Positions 24,033 to 33,607 of a DNA stretch of 64,000 bases are shown one piece after another. Below the pieces are notes generated by a model, which worked only from the letters and a program-made list of their open reading frames with translations, did no database searches and had not been told where the DNA came from. Numbering within the stretch: position 1 is the first letter of the stretch; each line of letters starts with the position of its first letter. This stretch comes from Juglans regia (lineage: Eukaryota > Streptophyta > Magnoliopsida > Fagales > Juglandaceae): assembly GCF_001411555.2 (NCBI RefSeq), contig NC_049912.1, positions 30,853,514 through 30,917,513 of the forward strand. The letters run 5' to 3'. Both the position numbers and the translations under genes were made by a program.

Positions 24033-25930
24033 CACTACAACAAATCTCTTTTTCCCAAGAGGTACTGTAGTTGAAAAATGTGTAGATTTTTATAAAAAAT
24101 TGTATATTTTCTACCAATTTATATCGTGGAAGACCCGTAGAATAAAATTGGTGAATAAAAATTCTTTTTTTATCAAATTCTAATTTCATGATAAAAGTCA
24201 TTCTTTTTGCCACGACGTGAACGGTAGATAAATCATTTTAATTTCGTGACAACTAAGTTCACTAACATCAACTCGTGGTTAGTAATAATGCCTTTATCCA
24301 TGAAAGAAGTTCGTGGAAAATCAAGTATATCCATAAATTTCATTCGTGGCAAAAGATGTGTCTTTTAAGTTTTACCTACCAATTTTATCATAATTGTAAA
24401 ATAAAAAAGTGAGACTGAGCCGAAAATAATCATAACAGATAGTTTAATATATACTAAAATACATATATCTGAACCTTGGAGATCCAAATTCATGCTTATA
24501 ATAATTTAAAAAAAAAAACATGTAAAATTATGTTAACATTCACAAAAAAAACTTCTAATGAGAATCCAAGAGAGGAAACTGTCCATACAATTTATACACA
24601 TACACCACACAATCACAAAACTTTATAAATTACAATTCATGGCTCTACAAAACCACAATCATACAATCCATTCAAACTTTATAAGATCAACATACAATTC
24701 ATTCAAAGCACTCATTTATTTTTACAAGCTTTATCCATACTCTGATCAATGCAGCCAAATTAAACATTCATAAAAACAAAAATATGAAAGAGAAGTGCAA
24801 TACATAAAATAGTGGGGCATGGTTTAAAAAGAAATATCAACACAGATAGAAAGAAATAAAAATATTAAATATTCAAGATTTAACATAAAAATGCCTATGA
24901 AAACATATGCTGCTAATTTTATTAGATACAAAGTCTAAGGTATTTGTCTAATTCAACAAAAAAAAAAATGATTTTAATTCATTTATCACTCGAGCCCAAC
25001 CTAAATTCATCATACAATCTAATCAAGTTAGTATACATGAAAAACTTCAAATCCTTTAAACAATCTTACATAACATAAATCTAAGGCAAACAAGGCATGG
25101 AGCTAATTTAGTTACAGCGCTCCATACTAGCACAATTATTTAAGGCAGTACAAAAACACGACAATTGGATTTGAGAAGTAAATAAGTGTACACCTTCAAT
25201 TTTCACTTATGAAAACACAAGATAATCAATCCTCCCCTCCCCAAAAGAAAATAAACAAAACTAATAAAAGTTGAAAAACAGAGAAGAAACACACCTAAAC
25301 TCTACACTCTTCATTTCAAGTGTCGTTCGCAGTGGTGCAGCAGGGAGGAGAGGCTCGACAATCACAGGGAGAGTGAGAGAGAGAAAAGAGTATCGCGCGG
25401 GTGTTTTGGGAGAGGGGGAGAAATGAGCGGATGATTTAATTTTATTAGTATTTGTGGCGGCTTTTTATCGTCGACAAAACTCATAACACCGCTGCAAATA
25501 CTAATAAGATGAATTAAAAATGTTAGTCTATTTGCGGCGAATAACAATCGCCGCAAAACATAAAAATGTCTTCAAAAAAACTAATAACCCATAACAAAAA
25601 AATAATTATGGTAAGATTATTTGCGGTAAGACAATATTGTCTAAAAAAACTAATAACATTGTGACAAAAATTAATAATCCATGAAAGGAACATATTTTTT
25701 GTAAATTTATTTACGGCGACTTTTAATCGCCGCAAAAAAACGTTTATTTCATGGAAAAAAAAAAAAAAAAGTCATTTTTTCCACAAAATTTTTCTTACTG
25801 ATGTGATCTTGTGATAAAAGATTTGTATTTTTTTCTACGAATAATTTTCATGTCATAAGGTCATTATTTACCATGATCGTATGTCTTGAAAAAATAATTC
25901 GTGAAAAAAATCCATATATTTATTATAGTG
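24033..25930. mobile_element. non-autonomous CACTA-like element, copy A
   Basis: It begins CACTACAACAAAT, and the reverse complement of its right end is CACTATAATAAAT. Eleven of 13 positions agree, with the CACTA terminus that names the superfamily. Subterminal sequence repeats TTCGTGG/CCACGAA-type motifs, and near 25450-25735 there are GCCGCAAA/TTTGCGGC short inverted repeats, both usual for CACTA elements. No transposase frame is present, so any movement would depend on another copy. A clean 3-bp target duplication is not evident (left flank GCC, right flank AGG). Confidence 0.65.
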
Positions 25931-26609
25931 AGGTCGTTGTTTCTCGATCGTAAACGTGGATCGATGCCAAAGGGTAAAGGTGATTTGATAGCTTATTCAA
26001 AAATTTCAGAAAATTATATTCAACAAAAAACATTCTAGATGATTAATTTAATTTAGTATTTAGATCATCATGTCAATAAACGTACGTACGTACGTCCTAG
26101 TGCCACAATATTGCGGGAAAGAGTTACTGTTTATATATATTATCATGACACTGTATAATTGATCATATTTTCTCCAACGTCCTGAGTTTTATTTGGTACT
26201 TATAAATTAGATCATGCATGCCCCAAACTATTTCAAAAAAGAAATAGAGAGAACGAAGAAAAAAGGATAAAAATCTGAGTACTGATCTATTCATAATGCT
26301 ATTATTATTTTTATATTTTTTAACCAAAAAAAGGGAGAGTCTATTCATGTCATGTGAGTTGCAGGTAACCGAATGCAGGATCGGATCATATATCGTTTCT
26401 ATCAGCTTTATTTATTTTGAACGGATATGATCTATATATTGGGGACCCCAAAATAAAGGACATGAATGCAAGATACTCCGTACGTACACCACCCAGAGCC
26501 AACGAAAATAGTGGATTAAAAGAAAAAGTTTAAAGCTTAATTATAACTCAACCACAAAAAAAGTCCCAAGTCTATGTATGTTTAGTTCGCTAGCTACCTG
26601 ATCAACATG

Positions 26610-26667
26610 ATATTGATCAAGTCGGACGTCCCAGATGATCATCTGGGTCGATCGACTTGATCAATAT
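26610..26667. repeat. 58-bp near-perfect palindrome (hairpin)
   Basis: Outer arms ATATTGATCAAGTCG and CGACTTGATCAATAT are perfect 15-bp inverted copies. Inside, CCCAGATGATCATCTGGG is a perfect 18-bp palindrome, separated from the arms by five unpaired bases on each side (GACGT and TCGAT). There is no loop spacer, so as DNA it could extrude a cruciform; as RNA the stem would close on a very tight loop. Present unchanged at 45917-45974. Confidence 0.85.
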
Positions 26668-27054
26668 TAATCAATCAAACTAGATCAAGATCTAACTTCA
26701 AAAATTTAAACTCCACGTCCTATTGTTAGCGAAACTGTATTTTTCTATATTAATGTATTAATGTGCAAATTAAGGGAGAATATATAATATATACTTATAT
26801 ATATATATGAATAGGGCTATAATATATTTTATAATTACTAGTTTTACAGTCCGTCAATATATATATATATGATAATAATTACATGTGAATATTAGAATTT
26901 AGACGTACAATTATCCTTCATTTTATAAACAAAATTCATGTAAAACTAATTATATTATATATGTTTGATTACTAGTAAAGGAAAAGTACTGTCTTGTATT
27001 GAAGAAAGCGAAAGTGGAATATGCTAGCCCGGCCCTGCATTTTGATAAGTGATA

Positions 27055-27057
<3 letters not shown>

Positions 27058-27093
<36 letters not shown>
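27058..27093. repeat. compound (AT)n(GT)n microsatellite, polymorphic between copies
   Basis: An AT run continues into a GT run. The GT part is longer in the second repeat copy (around 46387-46406), showing length variation between otherwise near-identical segments. Confidence 0.85.
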
Positions 27094-29805
27094 GTGTATG
27101 CATGGTCAGATCTTGCATTACTTGATATTGAGAAGTATTTATTGTTCTTTATAATATTTTAATACTAAATTCAATCATATTAATGATTAGTCTCTTTAAA
27201 GTATATAGATCATGTAGCTTTAGTTATAAATGATAATATCAAAACGTGTCACATACGGGAGGAGATTGTAATATCCCACTAAGATGGTTGGAAATATAAG
27301 AGGGGATCGAGATTGTGACGCCCATTCTGTTGACCCTAAAAATATATGCAAATATGCATGGTTACTTAATTTGCGATATATATTGGTGAATAGCCATATA
27401 ATTATATATAGGTATCGATAATGATATTGCTTAGGCTAGGTCGTATCATTTATATATGCTAGCTATATATAATCATTAGAATCCTCTCCAATATATAATT
27501 GTACTGCTTGCTCAAGTATAATCTGCATACAAAGCCTATATAGCCTGCAACATCATTAACGGTGACATGCGTGAATGATCCAGACCTTCACATAATTAGT
27601 TTACGAATCCCTTATATTCTAGCTACCTAGCTACGTCTATAAAATATAAATCCCCACATATGATAGAAAAACAACATTTGATTATATATAATTAGCAACC
27701 AACTGCCATTAACTGCCCTTTCAATTTGAGTGAATCACTATCCACCTCAGCAGATTTTAATGTATATTAGCATATATATATATATATAAAAAATTCATAA
27801 ACCTACAGTGGATCGAGGTGTTCCAATAGCCTAGATTGTCTTATACTCCAGATTTTAATGGCATTAATGCGCATCCCGTTGGCCCACGTGTTATACTTTT
27901 AGTAATTTTCAATGGCTAGCTATTGCAGGAATATTGCCCAAATTTCAATGGCTAATATTATATATATAGTGTCAACATCACGATGTCGTACTCAGTATAA
28001 TACCAGCACGTGCATAATTAAACAATAATAATTTAATCTGACCAGTGAACCGATAAAGATTATTTCTTTCTCTCTCTTTTTTTTTTTTGTTTTTTTTGTT
28101 TTTTTCTTCTTCTTCTTTCTTTCTCTTGATCTGTTCTCTTTCTTTCGAGAGAAAGCAGTGAAACTAGATTCTTGCAAGACGGAGCTTTAACTACCATGCA
28201 CTTCTTTTAGGAATAATCTAATTTTTGGGATAACCTCAATTTGTTTTTGAATGATTAATTGTCATTATCTTTTTGTCACTTCATCTCCCAATTTGATCTA
28301 ATTTACATCGCAAGGACCAGTAGCTTTCTGTCTGTTGGAGTTTGATTGGTAGATCTTGACTGGTTCTGCATATTAATCTTGCAGGTTAAATGCATCTATC
28401 AAATCATATGTCATGGTTTGATGCATATCTACTAGTTCATGATGATCGTGTTAGGATATTATATGAAGATCCTTGCGAAAATTAGGATGTCTAGCGCAAC
28501 AAATTATAAATTAATAATAATATATATTGACCTGGTCTGAAATCCACATGCATGATCACCATGGTAAATTACTCTCATACATACCATCATTTAAGGCTCG
28601 AATATCATATTATATATAGATATATATATATATATAATACACACACTTCAAATAGGATAATAAGAACATCTAGAAGTGGTAAGAAATTCTTCTTTTTCAT
28701 GTTTTCTTTGTTTAATAGGGTGATCTGTAAAACAGTTTGGCTTACAACAAGCGTACAAAAACGTCACATTTATAAACAATATTATAAAAGAAGGGGGAGG
28801 GGGGAGTAAAGAAAAACAGTACCAGCTCTGACTTATATCTGCGTTTCACACCTGGTAGTTGCATGGTTGGGACCATTAATTAATTCCAATTGGTCCATGC
28901 ATGCATGTACCAATTATATATATATATATATATATATATGAGATAATTAACAATCATAGCTAGCTAGAAATAATGATCGTGAGTTTAATTATAACACTCC
29001 CAAATAATTCACTATTTTTTCTATCGTATTGAGAGGGGGAAAAGGCCGAATTAAAGCTAATTTATACATGAGCCTATCTAGTAGCTAGTGGGGGCCTGAT
29101 GTGGATCGATCGTTGAGGCACTGTGGCTTGCATTGTGCTGCACTTGAGCTCCATGATGGTGACTCAACAACTTCTTCTTTGGCTGACTAAGACATGAAAC
29201 TTCTTTCCCGTTTAGGTTTAGCCGTCGACAACATTTGAAGTTCGAAACACTCAACATTGAGAACGAAATGAGCACATGTTTTCTGCACAAAAGTTAAAAG
29301 GGTTGGAATTTGGAGTGAGTTTTTCATTGAATAATTCAAATGAAAGGGAATCAAAGTATCAAACTCATCAGAAGATGTTCGTGCTAGCTTCTGATGCATG
29401 AGCGTACAAAATTATTTGAACCATTACTCACGGCAATATTGTTTTACTGATTGCATGGTTGAAAATTCCCCGCACTTTGCGGAGTAAGCGTCAAGAATCA
29501 TGAGATATTATTAATTTTAGATTAATTTTATTATAAAATATATATATATAGGCGTTTTCATTATAGTATCAACTCTCATGTAAGACGTGGTATTCATAAT
29601 CAGTTTTGTGTTCTGTACGTACTTCAAAGTGAATACCAGTCGACGCATCATGAGTACTACTCGAAAACAATTTAAAATATTGCTTCCAACAGGAAATGAA
29701 GGAAGAACGTATTCTAAAACATGGCCCAAAGAAATTTCAAAGGAAAATAACTTTTTGGGCATGTTGTCCGTAAGTACCACTCATTTAAAAAAAAAAAAAA
29801 AAAGT

Positions 29806-29925
29806 AAATATGAAATTTATATGAAAAAAAAAATTAATTTTTTAATAATAAATTTTATTATTTTTCAAAAAAATTATACAATAATTGTATAACTAATAAC
29901 TGCATCTAACATTATTCTTATTGGT
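29806..29925. repeat. MITE-like element related to 17941-18090
   Basis: It shares the AATTTTTTAATAATAAATTT core and the CTGCATCTAACATTATTC-type right end with the element at 17941. The inverted arms are weaker here (AATTATACAATAATTGTATA). Non-coding, borders approximate. Confidence 0.4.
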
Positions 29926-29978
29926 ATAATTTCTTTAATTTATAGTGTTAATGTGATTTTCAGGGAGGAAGATCAATG

Positions 29979-30165
29979 TTGTGTTTGGATGTTGAAGTGA
30001 ATTGAGTTGAGTTGAGTTGAGATGATAAAATATTATTAGAATATTATTTTTTAATATTATTATTATTTTAAAATTTGAAAAAGTTAAATTGTTTATTATA
30101 TTTTATATTAAAATTTAAAAAAATTATAATGATGAATTGAGAAGAATTAGGTAACCAAACGAAGC
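29979..30165. repeat. MITE-like element (GTTTGGAT family)
   Basis: The left end TTGTGTTTGGATGTTGAAGT and the reverse complement of the right end, TTCGTTTGGTTACCTAATTC, form an imperfect inverted repeat. The subterminal GAGTTGAGTTGAGATGATAA and AT-rich core are shared with relatives at 22995 and 37624. Partner copy at about 49275-49461. Confidence 0.55.
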
Positions 30166-30956
30166 CTAAGGTGAAAGAAATTGAATATTTTTTCCTCAAA
30201 ATAGAAAAAGCAATCCATCCTCCACAATGATAGCGGGCCCAATAGAGGGGAACAATTACTGGACATGGGCTTGACCCAGATGAAAATGCCCTTGGGGTCA
30301 AAGTTTTGACTTTAGTTTCCAGCTTCTCTGGATTACATATGGCCCTAACTCCAGCGAGATATTAAGGCGGATCAATGTTGACCCAAAACAGGAGTGTCGG
30401 CTACAACTAAGGCCAGACAGAAGCAGGGCCTTCAGCTATAACTTGGCCCAGTACAACAACAAGCCCCACATAATAGGCCATGGAAAGAGCTCAAAATTCA
30501 GCGGTTGTAAATGGACCACAACTAGAGCTGTTCATAATGACTTGTTCAGATTGAGAAACCAAAAAAAGTTGACAAAATTAAATTTGAAGAGGCAGTCAAA
30601 ATGACCCTTCTTATATTTAAGAGAAAACTTGTAGATCGGTCGGGCTTATTATTGGAGATAACAGCCCACCGATCAGGTAGTGACACAAGCAGTCTAGTGA
30701 ATGAATTGTGTAATTGCCTGCATCAGAATCGCTTGTTCCCCTATGTTTTTTCCTCCCCCCATTTTCCTGAAATCCCTTCCCATTTTACAACTCCCCTCCC
30801 TCTGATTTCCTCCCCCCAGTTGCCCACTTCGCCTTTCTATCCCTTGCTATTTCGCACCAGGTTTGCCTCGACCACCCTCTCACCTCCGTCATTATGGGTA
30901 TGGCGGATGGGTGTCATTGATGAAGTAAATCGATTAAAAGATTATTAGCAGAAAAC

Positions 30957-31182
30957 GTATGGTGGATGATACCACGATTTGGAAAATCTAGTTGTGAAAT
31001 TCCCATGGAAATGCAAATGCTTCTCTTGGAAGCAAGAAAAGTATCTGTTTTGAGCAATGAGACTTCTTCTGATCTAAGTACTAAAAGCACCTACATTCTC
31101 TTCTTGCCTGTTTTGGATGGTCAATTTAGGACAAGTTTGCAAGGGACTCTTGAAAATGAGCTCCAATTCTGCATTGAAAGTG
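30957..31182 (+). pseudogene. raffinose synthase / seed imbibition protein fragment (internal part), copy A
   Basis: Translation reads VWWMIPRFGKSSCEIPMEMQ and then ILFLPVLDGQFRTSLQGT followed by NELQFCIESG. These match the early part of plant raffinose synthase / alkaline alpha-galactosidase-like proteins (galactinol-sucrose galactosyltransferase, glycoside hydrolase family 36), which read FKIWWMIPRVGKSG and LPVLDGQFRTSLQG. Homology starts abruptly at the WWM block and ends after ESG; the frame closes at 31229. No start, catalytic domain or remaining exons are nearby, so this is a gene fragment. Homology is by remembered family sequence. Confidence 0.7.
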
Positions 31183-31590
31183 GTCAGTTGGCTCTTCTAT
31201 TAAGAAATATAAGGATCTGTAAGAGCTGAAACTGCATGGCGATCGACAAGACCTCGGAAGTCCAAGTCTTTGAACATTCCAAAGTAAATATAAGGTATAA
31301 AATAACATCAACCACCTCTCTCTATCCATTGCATCTTCATTTCCTGATAACCAAACAGATCACTCAAACGTGCGCACACGCATCTTTCTTGCTTTAAGTT
31401 GTTGTGCACATAATCTTTATTAATATTCAAACCAACGTGCATGTTAATTTCTTATTCTCTGACTTTGATTCAAATCTTAATCTATTTTCCAAAAAAAATC
31501 TCAATCTCTTTTCCAAGTTTTAACTTTTAATAATTCACACCCTTACTATCTAAAGCAAGCTTTGAGTGGTGGTGTTGTTTAAAGCTAAAA

Positions 31591-31671
31591 ATGACGATCA
31601 CAACCATGCCGAGCATCAAGGATGGATATCTCGTGGTCGGGGGGAAGGGTGATGGAATTGCGCTTGCGTAG
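31591..31671 (+). pseudogene. raffinose synthase-like N-terminal fragment, copy A
   Basis: The frame MTITTMPSIKDGYLVVGGK resembles the extreme N-terminus of the same family (MTITAKPTIKDGCLVVNGK-like). It then shifts into unrelated residues and stops at TAG 31671. It lies downstream of the internal fragment at 30957, the reverse of protein order. Either the region was rearranged or two different family copies left pieces here. Nothing recognisable follows in 31672-31930. Confidence 0.5.
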
Positions 31672-33103
31672 TGGGCGACGAACTCGTGGGTCGAAATTGG
31701 GCTAGGGGCGAAATTGACCAAGGAGGACATTGGTGGCGGTTGCCTCTAGACGTGGCAGTGGAGGGATGCTCGGCATTCTGGAAGCACATAGTCGCGAAGT
31801 CTGAAGGAAGTACAAACACGTACGCTAAGTTGAAGTCTTTGCCCCTTTCTATCCCATGCACACGAGTCTACCATGAATTTACTATATTTGCTGAGATGTC
31901 AAGACCTAAGTGGAGGGCTGTTATTTAACTCTTATCGGACCGACAACTTAGAAGCGGTTCTGTATATTTAATTCAGAGAAATGTTAAAAGAAAGTCATAC
32001 ACTACTACGTAATTATATTTATTAACATGCTATTTATTATTTCTATCTTTCTATTTAAAGTTTAAATACATATATTTAAGTATTAAAATAAAAAATAAAA
32101 GTAATAAATTACATATTACTTGAGCAAAAGTATTTAATATAAAGGTTCCATATAGAATTTCTCGCTACATAATCTAAACTTCAGTTTGACTGGACCTTCT
32201 TATAGTATAATTAGCTGTGACCGTCAATCATTCCAAAACCGTATGTCCCTTAAACCAATGTTACTCTCATGTACAGCCAGCAAATATTAAATGGAATCTA
32301 GCGTGACACAAAAAAGGAAGTTAACGTTGTAGTTGTGCACAATGTTTGTCTACTCTGTCAACCCAAAATAATACAGTAGGAGAGCAATAGCTCGTGATAA
32401 AACCAACAAGACAACTTCCAATTTCCGTAGTGGAAGGGTGAGTCAGCTATTATCCTGTCTCGCTGTCGACGTGGTCTCGGACAGCCCAGCCCACCCAAAC
32501 ATAATGTGTACGCGTGAACGGCTGCTTTCCCTTCTCCGGTCACCGTAGGTCCACCCCACTTCACTATGTACGTCTTCTCGCCTACTCTCGCTTAGAGCGA
32601 GTAACAAACACTGTACCAGCCAAATTGTTTCGTTTTCCTCACTCGTTTAACAGGACGTGTATTCAATAACATTTTTGTTTTTGTTCCTTATATAATATAT
32701 AGGATTCTATAATATTGGAGCGTGCATCAAGGAATTCGTCTCAGGAGTGTCAACCACGCGTCATGGACAACCCCTCTACGCGGTCAGATTCACTTTGAAG
32801 GAGGTTTTGTGAATTTCACTTGCATCTGAATTTCATTTGGGTGTCATTTCCAAGAAATACTACACTCTTTTGAAAGCTTTGACTTTGACTGAAAATGAAA
32901 GCAATGAAGGAGCGAAGAAGAAAAGTCGCACTTTCCTCCCTCCTTCTTGAGCCCGTACCCTTCATGAATCAAATAAAAGGAGCGACCTCCCCCCTCCTAT
33001 CTCACGTTACCAATCGAGGACTTCTCGATTTTCTGCTTCTTTAACAAACAATCCCACGATTCTCTTCCTTCGTTTACATCCAGAGCATACAAAGTAGTCA
33101 AAG

Positions 33104-33598
33104 GTATGATGTTTACTTTTTTTTTTTGGTAAAGGAATAAAGTTTTGGTTTTAATGGTTCCAGAAAATTTGTGGGGTTTGAGTTTTTGGACTAAAGCTGT
33201 AGCCATTTTGATTCTGGGTTGGGTTGTTTGGACCGGTTATCTGGTGCTTGTGCTATAGTTACAGTTTTTTCCCTTTCTCCCTTTCTCTAGAGATTTTGAA
33301 ATTGAGTATTATCTCCTAGCCCTAGTCGCTGGTTGGACTTGGAGCGCGGCTAATTCGTCTAAAACTTCGTTAATCTGCTTTTGATTCTTCTTCTTAGTTT
33401 ATTTTTTCTTCTGGGGAGTTTATTCTGTCTGTTTTGTTATAAGTAAGATCGTTGGGGAGATTAAAGATTGGAATGGAAATTAATAAATTGTAATACTATG
33501 CCTTCTGTGTTTGTGAATAATTTAGGTTTTGGTTTAATGGTTTTTTGAAGGAATAAAATGGAGTTCTAAATTGCTTTTTTTTTATTCAAAATTTGCAG
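33104..33598 (+). other. predicted 5' UTR intron of the CCCH gene, copy A
   Basis: A donor CAAAG|GTATGATG at 33104 and an acceptor TTTGCAG at 33598 bracket a T-rich stretch just before the ATG at 33608. Exon sequence upstream (about 32990-33103) would be the 5' leader. A leader intron is inferred from the sites alone. Partner in the second copy: about 52400-52894. Confidence 0.55.
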
Positions 33599-33607
33599 TG
33601 TCTGGAT

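Larger units (their letters stand above)
21679..33103. other. long intergenic region between divergent genes, copy A
   Basis: The dioxygenase (minus) and the CCCH gene (plus) are transcribed away from each other, so their promoters lie at the two ends of this 11-kb stretch. It is AT-rich and holds MITEs, a CACTA-like element, a hairpin, microsatellites and raffinose-synthase fragments, all listed separately. About 28070-28140 is a long pyrimidine tract. Positions 31930-32990 show nothing beyond AT-rich DNA and then the likely CCCH promoter. I found no intact gene. Confidence 0.65.

Noticed and set aside
25362..25735. CRISPR-like or regularly spaced GCCGCAAA repeats
   Set aside because: The repeats are short, mostly inverted pairs with irregular spacing inside a CACTA-type element of a plant nuclear genome.
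29078..29290. Minus-strand 70-codon frame ending SASTIDPHQAPTSY, considered as a small secreted peptide gene
   Set aside because: I see no signal peptide or match to a known plant peptide hormone motif, and no supporting splice structure. Its presence in copy B only reflects the duplication.
30601..30948. A 115-codon plus-strand frame rich in Pro/Ser just upstream of the raffinose-synthase fragment
   Set aside because: Low-complexity CCCTCCC-type sequence explains the composition, and I recognise no raffinose-synthase residues in it.
33593..33607. Start of the CCCH protein at TTG 33593 (upstream residues MQCLD)
   Set aside because: The bases before 33599 are the end of a probable 5' UTR intron (TTTGCAG acceptor), and plant start selection favours ATG 33608, which yields the family's MCSG N-terminus.
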